From: Chitinophagales bacterium
Lineage (GTDB): Bacteria; Bacteroidota; Bacteroidia; Chitinophagales; UBA10324
Reading direction: 5' to 3'
Length of the DNA stretch: 64,000 nucleotides
NCBI GenBank assembly: GCA_019694975.1
Contig: JAIBAY010000001.1
Coordinates: forward strand, 192,732-256,731
The number at the start of each line of letters is the position of its first letter. The first letter of the stretch is position 1. The notes beneath the pieces are model-generated. The model worked only from the letters and a program-made list of their open reading frames with translations, was not told the origin of the DNA and made no database searches. This document shows, piece after piece, positions 20,361-29,661 of this stretch. A program made the translations under genes and the position numbers.

Positions 20361-21389
20361 ATGAACAAAACATTAATTTATTTTTTACTCCTGCTGATGC
20401 TGTCTGCCGCCGTTTATTTTCTGGTTATCAGGAAAAGTTCGTCCACGCTGAATGAGAAAGAAAAGTCATTCGCGGTGGAGGATACTGCTGCCATTTACAA
20501 AATATTCATCGCCGACATGACAGGCAAGAAAGTGGTACTCCTGCGCACCGGCAATGGCTGGACGGTGAATGACCGTTTTGAAGTGAGAGCTGATTACATG
20601 AAATCATTATTGGCGACCATAAAAAAACTGAATGTAAGTTATCCTGTGCCGGAAGCCGCGGAAAAAACCGTGATTACCGCCCTTGCCAGCAGTAACAAGA
20701 AGGTAGAAATTTATGACAGGGAAGGCACGATGATAAAGTCCTATTTCGTTGGCGGAGGAACGCTGGATTCTGAAGGCACTTACTTCTTAATGAACGGATC
20801 ACAAAATCCTTATGTAGTGTCTGTACCTGCCTTTGAAGGTGTACTGGACACCCGTTATGTTACCGATGAACAGGTGATCCGCAGCACAGCATTGTTTCGT
20901 CTCAGCAGCAATGAGATCAACATGATTACTGTAGACTACGCCGGTCAGCCCGACAGTTCGTTTACCATTAAAGTACTTGGCGCCGACTCGTTCGAAATCA
21001 GCAATAACAACAAGGGCACACTCACCACCGGCAATTTTAATAAGGAGAAAGTCCATAACTATTTAGCATTGTATGCTTCCGTCTATTGCGAGAGTTACGT
21101 GAATGATCTCCCGAAAAAGGATTCCATCCTGCAAACACCTTCTTTCTGTTCGATCGCTGTTACCGACAGGCGCCGGCAAACACAAACCGTTACGTGTTAC
21201 CACATGCCACGCAATTCAACAAGCGAACAATTTGATGCGAAAGGCAATGAACTCCTCTACGATGCAGATCGCTTCTTTGCAACCGTTCACAACGACAAAG
21301 ATTTTGTGATACTTCAACGTTTTCATTTCGGCAGGTTGTTAAAAAGTTTTGCATATTTCAGTTCCAAATCTTCGAGCACCCAAAGATGA
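20361..21389 (+). CDS. DUF4340-type membrane-anchored protein
   Basis: A 342-residue protein with one N-terminal membrane anchor (YFLLLLMLSAAVYFLVI) and a periplasmic domain. It opens with FAVEDTAAIYKIFIAD and GNGWTVNDRFEVRADYMKSLLATI. This repeated beta-strand layout (a drop-in residue-pair threshold comparison, like VKSYFVGGGTLDSEGTYF) matches DUF4340. Proteins of this type follow gldG-like genes in several bacterial ABC systems. It lies 97 bases after gldG and overlaps the TerC gene by 4 bases (ATGA). I infer that it is an accessory subunit of the GldAFG complex, but no molecular function is known. Confidence 0.75.
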   Translation: MNKTLIYFLLLLMLSAAVYFLVIRKSSSTLNEKEKSFAVEDTAAIYKIFIADMTGKKVVLLRTGNGWTVNDRFEVRADYMKSLLATIKKLNVSYPVPEAAEKTVITALASSNKKVEIYDREGTMIKSYFVGGGTLDSEGTYFLMNGSQNPYVVSVPAFEGVLDTRYVTDEQVIRSTALFRLSSNEINMITVDYAGQPDSSFTIKVLGADSFEISNNNKGTLTTGNFNKEKVHNYLALYASVYCESYVNDLPKKDSILQTPSFCSIAVTDRRRQTQTVTCYHMPRNSTSEQFDAKGNELLYDADRFFATVHNDKDFVILQRFHFGRLLKSFAYFSSKSSSTQR

Positions 21390-22360
21390 ATGCACTGATT
21401 GATCAGTTTGGCGACACCGATGTTTTATATGTACTGTTTGGCATTATAGTCCTCCTTTTTCTATTGCTTGACATCGGTCTGTTACAGCGTTCCGATAAGC
21501 CGATGACCGTCAGAAGTGCCTTGCTGCAGACAGGAGGATGGGTAAGCACCGCCCTGGCCTATGGTTACCTGGTGTATTATTATCATGGCACAGAGAAAGG
21601 CTTACAATATATCTCCGCTTATCTCATGGAATATTCGCTGTCGGCCGACAATCTCTTTGTTTTCATTCTTATACTTTCTTATTTCAGGATCTCAGAAAAG
21701 TATTATCACAAGGTGTTGTTTTATGGAATTATCGGCGCCGTGATTTTCCGTGTTATTTTTATTTTTCTCGGCATCCTGATCGTGGAACAATTTCACTGGG
21801 TGCTGTACTTCTTTGGCGCCATACTCGTTTACACTGGTGCGCACATGCTTTTGTCCGGTGGCGAGAATGAGTTTAACCCTGAAAAAAACATTGTGTATAA
21901 GCTGATGCGACGTTACTTCCGCTTGATTGATACAGAAGGCGACGGACATTTCAGGGTACAGAAAAACGGCAAGACTTATTATACCATGCTTTTCCTGGTG
22001 ATCATGATCATTGCTTCCACCGACCTCGTATTTGCACTGGATTCTATTCCCGCCGTCTTCGCCATCTCGCAAGACAGGCTCGTTATCATCACTTCCAATA
22101 TTTTCGCTGTCATGGGTCTTCGTGCCATGTTTTTCCTGCTAAAAAATATGGCAGATAAGTTTGATTACCTGCAGGAAGGCATTTCGTTGGTACTGATATT
22201 CATCGGTTTGAAAATGCTGCTCGAAATATTTCATATCACTGTGCCTACACACTGGTCGCTGGCAGTTATCGGCACCATCCTGGGCATAGCGGTGATGGTT
22301 TCCATATTCGTGGATAAGCCGGTGCGCACTGTTAAAGAAGAAAAAAATGATGGCGGATGA
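21386..22360 (+). CDS. TerC/Alx-family integral membrane protein
   Basis: A 324-residue membrane protein with about nine hydrophobic segments. The family signatures are MEYSLSADNLFVFILIL, with an acidic residue inside a helix, and the matching STDLVFALDSIPAVFAIS in the second half. These conserved Asp residues are thought to handle metal ions: Alx and related proteins export manganese, while TerC is linked to tellurite resistance and metalation of exported proteins. The gene shares a 4-base ATGA overlap with the DUF4340 gene, implying translational coupling. No ykoY-yybP manganese riboswitch is evident upstream, since the start lies inside the preceding gene. Confidence 0.93.
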   Translation: MNALIDQFGDTDVLYVLFGIIVLLFLLLDIGLLQRSDKPMTVRSALLQTGGWVSTALAYGYLVYYYHGTEKGLQYISAYLMEYSLSADNLFVFILILSYFRISEKYYHKVLFYGIIGAVIFRVIFIFLGILIVEQFHWVLYFFGAILVYTGAHMLLSGGENEFNPEKNIVYKLMRRYFRLIDTEGDGHFRVQKNGKTYYTMLFLVIMIIASTDLVFALDSIPAVFAISQDRLVIITSNIFAVMGLRAMFFLLKNMADKFDYLQEGISLVLIFIGLKMLLEIFHITVPTHWSLAVIGTILGIAVMVSIFVDKPVRTVKEEKNDGG

Positions 22361-22533
22361 TTTGGCTGCCAGCCCTGACGGATAATCCACTTCAGCACTT
22401 TCACCGGTAAAGATTCATAAGAGTTCATCTCAATTATCAGTTCTCAATACTGGAAAGTGTTGGCAGGTATTCCGGACAAACATTGCTCATTGGCGTCTTA
22501 TTGCTTCCGTAAGAAGTTTCAGTTGCATGGCTG

Positions 22534-23370
22534 TTATAACCTGCTTACTTCTATCGCCGCCTCCATCCTGATGCCCCGTTCGGTCTTCACCAGGGTGCAG
22601 GCTTCAATAGAAGGATCATGCTCAAAAAAAAGCACATAATTATTTTCCACTGCTGTATTCAGCAACGACTCCTTCTCCTGCAATGAAATAAGCGGCCGTA
22701 TATCATATGCCATAACATAGGCAACCGGAATATGTCCTGCAGAGGGAATCAGGTCAGCCATATAAGCAATAGTCTTGCTTCTGTATTGAATGAGCGGAAG
22801 CATCATCGCTTCCGTATGGCCGTACACAAATTTTGTTTTGAACCCCGGAAATAATTCCTCTCCATCCGCCAGCATCTTCAGTTGCCCGCTTTCCTTTATT
22901 GGCAGGATATTTTCCTTGAGGAAAGAAGCCTTCTCCCGCTGATTAGGCATGGTGGCAGCCTGCCAGTGCTGCTCGCAGGAATAATAGGTTGCATTCCTGA
23001 AGGCAGGCACTGCCCTCATCTCTGAATCATAGTTGATTGCGCCGCCACAATGATCAAAGTGCAGATGTGTAAGAAAGACATCCGTAATATCATCCGGTAA
23101 AAATCCGTGGCTGTGAAGTGATGACAACAGGTTTTTATCACCATGCGGCTGATAATGAGAGAAGAATTTTTCGCTTTGCTTGTTGCCAAGGCCGCAATCT
23201 ATCAGCACCAGCCTGTTTCCTTCTTCTGCCAGCAGGCAGCGCATGGCCCAGGTACAGAGATTCTGATCGTCGGCAGGATTGATGCGATTCCAGATTGATT
23301 TGGGTACCACGCCAAACATGGCACCGCCATCAAGCTTAAAATAACCGGTATCAATAGAGTATAATTGCAT
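22534..23370 (-). CDS. Metallo-beta-lactamase-fold hydrolase
   Basis: A 278-residue MBL-fold enzyme. The metal motif is THLHFDHCGG (HxHxDH), preceded by LVLIDCGLGN and followed by VYGHTEAMMLPLI (third-site His) and IAYMADLIPSAGHI (bridging Asp). The overall pattern resembles the AiiA-type lactonase/quorum-quenching branch and its many uncharacterised relatives, but specificity cannot be inferred. It is convergent with the TerC gene; ribH lies upstream on the same strand, 127 bases away. Confidence 0.88.
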   Translation of the reverse strand: MQLYSIDTGYFKLDGGAMFGVVPKSIWNRINPADDQNLCTWAMRCLLAEEGNRLVLIDCGLGNKQSEKFFSHYQPHGDKNLLSSLHSHGFLPDDITDVFLTHLHFDHCGGAINYDSEMRAVPAFRNATYYSCEQHWQAATMPNQREKASFLKENILPIKESGQLKMLADGEELFPGFKTKFVYGHTEAMMLPLIQYRSKTIAYMADLIPSAGHIPVAYVMAYDIRPLISLQEKESLLNTAVENNYVLFFEHDPSIEACTLVKTERGIRMEAAIEVSRL

Positions 23371-23497
23371 GGCAACTGAAGGTTGATTGCTGATGTAACA
23401 TTGAGTGCGTCAGCAATTAAGAAATGAGGAAATTCATCATGAAACACAAAGGGCTATGTATGCTACCATAACGGCCATTAGCCTGCAACAAGAAGCT

Positions 23498-23992
23498 TCA
23501 TTTCAAAAGTTTCCTTTTCAATAATATCATCTGAACGGCAGTAACGGCTGCTTCCGTTCCTTTATTACCATGCCTGCCACCGGCACGATCGAGTGCCTGC
23601 TGAAGGTCGTTGGTGGTGAGTACTCCGAAGATTACCGGCGTGGAATAACGAATGTTCAGCTCCATTATTCCGTTCGCCACTGCATCACAGATAAATTCAA
23701 AATGCCGGGTTTCCCCTTGTATCACGCAACCGAGGCAGATAATTGCTTCCATTCTTTTGGATTCAATCAGCCACTTTGCGGCAGCCGCTAATTCAAAACT
23801 TCCTGGCACATCCAGCCGTAACAGGTTCTTTTTTTTTACCGATAAATCCACAAGTGTCTTCCTGCATTCCCGGTACAAGGCCTCTGTAATCTCTGTGTTC
23901 CACGATGAAACGATCACACCGATTTTTGCCGTGGATAATTCCGGTTTTTCGGTGAGGCGATAATCAGAAAGGTTTTTTATGACAGATGACAT
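23498..23992 (-). CDS. ribH: 6,7-dimethyl-8-ribityllumazine synthase
   Basis: A 164-residue RibH, the penultimate enzyme of riboflavin synthesis. It condenses 5-amino-6-ribitylamino-uracil with 3,4-dihydroxybutanone phosphate. Family segments are VSSWNTEITEALYREC, DVPGSFELAAAAKWL, IICLGCVIQGETRHFEFICDAVANGIM (with the active-site His) and FGVLTTNDLQQALDRAGG. The length fits the family. It is not next to other rib genes here, which is usual in Bacteroidota. No FMN riboswitch was recognised in the 126 bases upstream. Confidence 0.97.
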   Translation of the reverse strand: MSSVIKNLSDYRLTEKPELSTAKIGVIVSSWNTEITEALYRECRKTLVDLSVKKKNLLRLDVPGSFELAAAAKWLIESKRMEAIICLGCVIQGETRHFEFICDAVANGIMELNIRYSTPVIFGVLTTNDLQQALDRAGGRHGNKGTEAAVTAVQMILLKRKLLK

Positions 23993-24118
23993 ATACTGAA
24001 ACAGGTATGAATAAAAAGTTTAGCAGTCTTGATTTCTTCTCCGAGCCATGAAAAGGAATTTCAATACCGGAAGCGTGACAAAGGTACAGATGAAATCCGT
24101 CTTTCAGGATCAATGGCG

Positions 24119-24772
24119 CTACCCTTGCTTCCGTACAAACCTGATCCCAAAATACGGATCACCAAATTTTTGCCACAGGTTTACCCACAGTAATACAAAA
24201 GATTCCATGTACCGTGACGATTGAATTCCGCCGAGATCAATCACGTGCTGCCAGCCAAAATCTTTCAGCAGCTGCAAAACTTTTGCCTTTGCGCCTTCAT
24301 CATTGCCGCAAAGCAACATGTCAATATCACCATGCACAAGGCCCGGATTCACCATCACTTCGGCAGTGACAATATTGAGTGTTTTAACTACGTTCGCTTC
24401 CGGCACAGTGCGTTGCACCAGTTCGCCCAGTGAATCCGTATTGCCAATAAACAGGCTCGGTGGCATGCCCGCGGAAAAATCCAATGGGTTGGTAATATCA
24501 ATCACGGTCTTACCGGTGAAGTTACTGATGCCGGCCATCTTAATAGCCTCCACGGTGGCTGCACCATTCAGGCACAGCACGAGCAGGTCGCCAAAGCGTG
24601 CCGATTCCTCAAATGTACCTGTCGAAGCATTTGATCCATTATTGTTTGCCCATACAACGGCTTTTTCATGTGCTGCATTGCGGGATCCCATTTTTACGGT
24701 ATGCCCCAGTTGAATGAGTTTGGTGCCTATGGCATTTCCCACTGAACCGGTACCGAGTATTCCAATATTCAT
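24119..24772 (-). CDS. NADPH-dependent F420 reductase-like NAD(P)-binding protein
   Basis: A 217-residue Rossmann protein starting MNIGILGTGSVGNAIG, with GSRN after the second strand, which favours NADP. It continues with DLLVLCLNGAATVEAIKMAG and VIDITNPLDFSAGMPPSL. This is the F420-dependent NADP oxidoreductase family (NpdG-like), which in non-F420 organisms includes redox enzymes of unknown substrate. Segments PEANVVKTLNIVTAEVMVNP and MLLCGNDEGAKAKV are typical. Nothing else here suggests F420 use, so the named cofactor should not be assumed. Confidence 0.85.
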   Translation of the reverse strand: MNIGILGTGSVGNAIGTKLIQLGHTVKMGSRNAAHEKAVVWANNNGSNASTGTFEESARFGDLLVLCLNGAATVEAIKMAGISNFTGKTVIDITNPLDFSAGMPPSLFIGNTDSLGELVQRTVPEANVVKTLNIVTAEVMVNPGLVHGDIDMLLCGNDEGAKAKVLQLLKDFGWQHVIDLGGIQSSRYMESFVLLWVNLWQKFGDPYFGIRFVRKQG

Positions 24773-25252
24773 AGTATGGTAAGTTTAAGAGTTACGGAAA
24801 AAATTGATTGAGGAGTTTTGATTGATTCATCATTTCATCAAAAATACATGGAAAAGGATGTAAAAAAAATCAGCCGGTGTATAAACATCAGCTAGAATGT
24901 TTCATCATGACTGAGCCTGTCAATTTGTATTTACACGAACCAACAACACCGAATCATCTTTTCCTTTATCTTTAGCTTCGTCAAATAGAAATGCCTTGGT
25001 TAAATGAAGGGAAAAGGAAAGTGTTGCTGAAAGGTCAGCTCAGCAATTTACATTCAGATGCACATCCTGTTCAAACCATAAATTTTTTTAATACACTGAC
25101 CTGCGCTTCACAAACAACCGTGAAATTAATCTTTGAAGCATCAACATGACAATGCTCATATTTTTAGTCAACCCAATCAAATAGTTTTGGTGATCCTGTG
25201 TAACTGATTTGCACGGCACTCTTTTCTCAACCAATAACAAACCCCCCAGTCA
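24773..25252. other. Divergent intergenic region, 480 bases
   Basis: An AT-rich stretch between the NADP oxidoreductase gene and the large Asp-box protein gene. It must hold both promoters, but I see no exact TAnnTTTG box that could be assigned with confidence, and no gene, tRNA or hairpin terminator. Confidence 0.35.
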
Positions 25253-28200
25253 ATGAAAACGAATTTTATGTCTGCTGCACAGCTTGCAAAGTGTGTAAGT
25301 CCATCAAAAAATTTGCGTTTTTACATGGCAACACTCATCTTGTTGATTACCGGATCAATTTCCATGGCGCAGCAACAGGCCAATAACAACCTCCAGCCAA
25401 AGTCGCTTGCTCCCGACAATTTTTATTCGATACAGGAAAATTTTTACAGTCAATTCGGAAAACCTGACCCTGCACAATTACAATCTGAAAATGAGGCCGA
25501 AGACAGCCAGGACAAAAGCTTCTACAACCAGTTTAAACGCTGGGAATACCTGATGGAAGCGAGGACCTTCCCGAGTGGAAATCTTCCTGACCCTTCCATT
25601 GCAATGAAAGAGTATGACAGTTACAAAGCCGCACATCCTGAATCATTCGGTACACGGTCGGCCAACTGGACACCAGTCGGTGCTGCCGTAGTTCCCGGAA
25701 ATGGCGGCGGTGTGGGTAGGATCAATGTTATAAGGTTTGATCCAAACAATTCAAACACCATGTACATCGGTGCTGCAGGCGGCGGTGTCTGGAAATCAGT
25801 TGACGGTGGCGCCAGTTGGAGTGATATTACTTCTTCCATTCCCGTAACCAGTATTGCCGACATTGCCGTAGACCCGGGCAATTCAAATATTATATACATT
25901 GCAACAGGTGATGGGTATGGCTATGAAGCAACCTGGCAATCAGACAACGATTTCTGGGGCGGTGTGTATTCTTCAGGTGTGCTGAAATCCACTGATGGTG
26001 GACAGACCTGGTCAACTACCGGATTATCCTATACACAAAATATTAAAGAGATAGTGCAGCGGCTGGTGATCAGCCCTTCCAATTCTTCGCTGTTGCTGGC
26101 AGCTACCAGATCAGGTATCTATCGTACCAGCGATGCCGGTGTGAGCTGGACATTGGTAAATGCGAACCATTGCTACGACATTGAATTTAATACGGCTGAC
26201 CCGAATACAATTTATGCAGGCGGCAACCAGGATCTGCTGAAATCAGTCAATGGCGGACAAACCTGGACCGTGATGAAAGATAATTTATGCGGAACAGGCA
26301 GAATTTCCATCGAAACAAGTGCTGCCAATTCACAGGTGATCTATGCGCTGTGTGAATCAGGCACACTTTCTAAAAGTACAGATGGCGGTGCAACATGGAC
26401 TACAAAAGCTTCTCCAAGCGGAGCTGCGAGCTTCTATGGATACTATGATCTGATCCTGGAGTGTTCAGATGCTAATGCTGATGTCTTGCTGGCAGGTGGT
26501 TTATATGTTGCGAAGTCAACTAATGGCGGCACGTCCTGGCAAACCATTTCATCATGGTCACCTTATACTGCATCCAACTATGTGCATGCAGACAACCATG
26601 AGCTTGAATTTCTTCCCGGCAGCACACAAACCATTTTTTCGGGCAATGATGGCGGCATATTCAAATCCACTAACCAGGGCACTTCCTGGACTGATCTGAG
26701 TGCCGGTCTGCGCATAGCGCAGATCTACCGCCTTTCCACTTCGGCCACTGATCCATCGATCGTGTATTCAGGATGGCAGGATAACGGAAGCAACCGCTGG
26801 AACGGTACCAGTTATACGCAGGTGTATGGTGCAGATGGAATGGAAGCTTTGGTAGATTACACCAATGCAAACATTGTTTTTATTGAAACACAATATGGCA
26901 GCATTTATAAATCCACCAATGGCGGCGCTTCATTCTCCTATGTAGCGCCCAGCTCAGGTGCCTGGCTGACACAATACATCATGGATCCTGTAGATCATAA
27001 TAAAATGTATGCCGGCTATTCATCATTATACAGATCAACCAACAATGGCAGCAGCTGGTCGGTTTTTGGAAGCAACATCTATGGCGGAAACACCTGCACA
27101 GCAATCGCCGTTGCGCCTTCCAACACCAATTACATTTATACCAGTTCGCTTGGCCTGATGAAGAAAACAACGAATGGTGCATCCCCGTTTTCCGATATCA
27201 CCGCCGGTCTGCCTGTAGCCTCTGCAGGCATCAACTACATCGCCGTCAGTAATACGGATCCAAATAATCTGTGGGTGGTATTCAGCGGTTATTCTGCAGG
27301 CAACAAAGTATTTCATTCTGCCAACGGCGGAAGCACATGGAGCAATGTTTCCGGCACTTTGCCGAACATTCCCGTCAATACTATCGTGTATGAAAACGGA
27401 AGTCCCAACCGCGTTTACATCGGCACGGATATAGGTGTTTACTACCGTGATGATAATACATCCGACTGGGTATTTTACAATGACGGGCTTCCCAATGTGA
27501 TGGTGCATGAACTGGAAATCAATTATACATCTGATAAACTGGTAGCAGCTACTTACGGAAGAGGAATTTATGAAGCAGATCTTGCAGGCAGCTCGCCCAC
27601 ACTAACCATTGCCACCACACCTTTTACATCATCTTCGTTTTGTCCGGGTCAAAACATCAGTGTTGCTTATACCACCAGCGGCGCTTTTACATCCGGCAAT
27701 GTGTTTACGGCGCAGCTTTCTGATGCCAATGGCATTTTCAATGCACCCACCAATATCGGATCATTAAATGCAACAACGTCAGGTAACATCAGTGCGGTAA
27801 TTCCTGCCACTGCAACGGGTTCCGCTTACAGAATAAGGGTGGTGGGGTCAAACCCTGCCACAACAGGTACTGATAACGGATCAGATCTGGCGATCACGTG
27901 TCCCGCGCCTACCAGCCTCTCGGCGAGCAACATCACCTCCAGCAGCGCTTCATTGAACTGGTTGCCTCCCTCCTGTGCTTCCAAATTTCAGCTGCTGTAT
28001 AAGGTGAGCACTGCATCTGCCTGGACTAAAGTGCTGGTAACAGGCTCAACTTATCCGTTAAGCGGATTAAGTGCGAGTACAAAATACAAGTGGAAAATAA
28101 GGACACAGTGTGTAGCGACAGCTCCGAAGGTATTTTCATCTTATTCGCCGGTTGCAACATTCACAACGGCGGCGCTAAAATCAGGTGGCGATGCCATAAC

Positions 28201-28459
28201 AGCTGCAGACGGGCTGGAAGTATTTCCTAATCCGCTGAACCACTCCGCTACGATTCAACTGCAATTAGAACAATCTTCCCGCATAGAGCTTAACCTGCTC
28301 GATGTACATGGAAAAGTGGTAAGGAAGTTATACGAGGGAATGGCAGATGCCGGCACGCTGCAGATCGATTTGCAGCGTGATCAGCTCGCGTCCGGAATTT
28401 ACCTGTTGCAGCTGATGTCGGATGAAGGTATCGTGACCAGGAAACTAGTAATAGAATAA
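25253..28459 (+). CDS. Secreted Asp-box (BNR/sortilin-like) beta-propeller protein with FN3 and T9SS domains
   Basis: A 1068-residue exported protein. The signal peptide is long, with its hydrophobic core LILLITGSISMA at about residues 28-40. From about 150 to 780 there are at least ten Asp-box repeats of the form S-x-D/N-G-G-x-T/S-W (SVDGGASW, STDGGQTW, SVNGGQTW, STNGGTSW and others), as in sortilin VPS10 and glycoside hydrolase family 74 propellers. A fibronectin type III domain follows (about 885-970). The C-terminus has LEVFPNPLNHSATIQL and ends KLVIE, a T9SS sorting domain. Glycan binding or hydrolysis is possible, but catalytic residues are not identifiable. A strong terminator follows. 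Confidence 0.9.
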   Translation: MKTNFMSAAQLAKCVSPSKNLRFYMATLILLITGSISMAQQQANNNLQPKSLAPDNFYSIQENFYSQFGKPDPAQLQSENEAEDSQDKSFYNQFKRWEYLMEARTFPSGNLPDPSIAMKEYDSYKAAHPESFGTRSANWTPVGAAVVPGNGGGVGRINVIRFDPNNSNTMYIGAAGGGVWKSVDGGASWSDITSSIPVTSIADIAVDPGNSNIIYIATGDGYGYEATWQSDNDFWGGVYSSGVLKSTDGGQTWSTTGLSYTQNIKEIVQRLVISPSNSSLLLAATRSGIYRTSDAGVSWTLVNANHCYDIEFNTADPNTIYAGGNQDLLKSVNGGQTWTVMKDNLCGTGRISIETSAANSQVIYALCESGTLSKSTDGGATWTTKASPSGAASFYGYYDLILECSDANADVLLAGGLYVAKSTNGGTSWQTISSWSPYTASNYVHADNHELEFLPGSTQTIFSGNDGGIFKSTNQGTSWTDLSAGLRIAQIYRLSTSATDPSIVYSGWQDNGSNRWNGTSYTQVYGADGMEALVDYTNANIVFIETQYGSIYKSTNGGASFSYVAPSSGAWLTQYIMDPVDHNKMYAGYSSLYRSTNNGSSWSVFGSNIYGGNTCTAIAVAPSNTNYIYTSSLGLMKKTTNGASPFSDITAGLPVASAGINYIAVSNTDPNNLWVVFSGYSAGNKVFHSANGGSTWSNVSGTLPNIPVNTIVYENGSPNRVYIGTDIGVYYRDDNTSDWVFYNDGLPNVMVHELEINYTSDKLVAATYGRGIYEADLAGSSPTLTIATTPFTSSSFCPGQNISVAYTTSGAFTSGNVFTAQLSDANGIFNAPTNIGSLNATTSGNISAVIPATATGSAYRIRVVGSNPATTGTDNGSDLAITCPAPTSLSASNITSSSASLNWLPPSCASKFQLLYKVSTASAWTKVLVTGSTYPLSGLSASTKYKWKIRTQCVATAPKVFSSYSPVATFTTAALKSGGDAITAADGLEVFPNPLNHSATIQLQLEQSSRIELNLLDVHGKVVRKLYEGMADAGTLQIDLQRDQLASGIYLLQLMSDEGIVTRKLVIE

Positions 28460-28476
28460 ACAGCTTGTATCAGGAA

Positions 28477-28519
28477 AGAGGCTGTCTCAAAACTAAGATT
28501 TGAGGCAGCCTCTTTTTTT
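28477..28519 (+). terminator. Rho-independent terminator after the Asp-box protein
   Basis: AGAGGCTGTCTCAAA pairs with TTTGAGGCAGCCTCT over 15 bp (one U-G pair) around a 7-base loop, followed by a run of seven T. It begins 17 bases after the stop codon, between convergent genes. Confidence 0.93.
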
Positions 28520-28567
28520 ATTTTCTGGCGAGAAAGATCAGGTGGAATATTAATTGAAGGCTGATTG

Positions 28568-29485
28568 CTACGGCCGCTCATCCGGATAAGTCACCAATGC
28601 TATTTTATCTCCTGTCGGATTTACGACGATGCGATAAAATTTTTCCACTGCTGTACCTTCCAACTCAGCAATGGATAACCAATCCTTATCGGTGCCCGGC
28701 AGATATTTATACAACACGCCCTCCGAGCCCATCAAAAAAGTACCATCAGGCATTAATCCAAAATCTTCTGCACCCGGCAAAGCGGCCACAATCTCTGATG
28801 ACTTGCCGGTTTTCAGATCATAAAAATTAATGGTGGTGGAAGTGGAATCTTCATCAAACTGCACATAATAAAATCCGGTAGAAGTTTTTCCCGGCATACG
28901 CACCAGGCAACGGCCTATTCTTTCTCCTACTTTTTTTATCACACCTGTTTTATAATAACCCAATTGCAATGTCTGCGGCTCACCCAGCACAAACATGGCC
29001 ACCACGTCGCTATTTGCCCAGCAATAGTATCCCACCGGATTCAGCCCAGCAAAAATGGGAACATACTCATCATGCGCCATTGCTTTGGTAAATAACTGCG
29101 TGCTGTCGTCTTCCAGCACACGTACGCAGGATATTCCGCTCTTATCCGGCATCAGCATGGGTGAATATTCCGCTGTATTAGGTGTATGCGTTATCTGCGA
29201 TGTCTTGGCGAACTGATAAGTGTATTTATAGATATCGGCTTTCGTGCTGTCGCGGATAGAAGTATAAAGCAACCCTGTGCCATCCGGGAGAAAGTAAGGT
29301 TGATTGTCATAACCCTTCCAGGGCGTTATTTTCTCAGGTTCACCAACAAGGTATTTTCCTTTTTCATTTTTGGAAATACTGAGTAAATAAATATCTGTAG
29401 CCGGCAAATTACCCTGGGCAATGGCAGTCGCTGCACTTGAAACACACCATATAAAAGCAAAAAAAAACGGAAGGACCCTGTTCAT
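28568..29485 (-). CDS. Secreted TolB-like beta-propeller protein
   Basis: A 305-residue protein with a signal peptide (residues 1-23, ending TAIAQG). It has WD40/PD40-like repeats typical of TolB-type propellers: DNQPYFLPDGTGLLYTSIRD with STKADIYKY, then AEYSPMLMPDKSGISCVRV, DFGLMPDGTFLMGSEGVLY and IVVNPTGDKIALV. No enzymatic domain is attached. Such proteins are common in Bacteroidota genomes next to peptidases or hydrolases, and the role is unknown. It is convergent with the Asp-box gene and divergent from acs. Confidence 0.82.
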   Translation of the reverse strand: MNRVLPFFFAFIWCVSSAATAIAQGNLPATDIYLLSISKNEKGKYLVGEPEKITPWKGYDNQPYFLPDGTGLLYTSIRDSTKADIYKYTYQFAKTSQITHTPNTAEYSPMLMPDKSGISCVRVLEDDSTQLFTKAMAHDEYVPIFAGLNPVGYYCWANSDVVAMFVLGEPQTLQLGYYKTGVIKKVGERIGRCLVRMPGKTSTGFYYVQFDEDSTSTTINFYDLKTGKSSEIVAALPGAEDFGLMPDGTFLMGSEGVLYKYLPGTDKDWLSIAELEGTAVEKFYRIVVNPTGDKIALVTYPDERP

Positions 29486-29661
29486 ACGCTGTTGAGTTTG
29501 TTGATCAGACTTATTCAGGGCTCTAAATTAAGAAGGGAATTGGTATTTTGCGTTAACGCACCGTTTGTGACCGGTGCAAGTGAACAACACATTCCATCAT
29601 GCATTTTTTTGTTTTGCTTCCGACAGATATTTTTTCACAACAATTGCATCCTCACTAGTCC

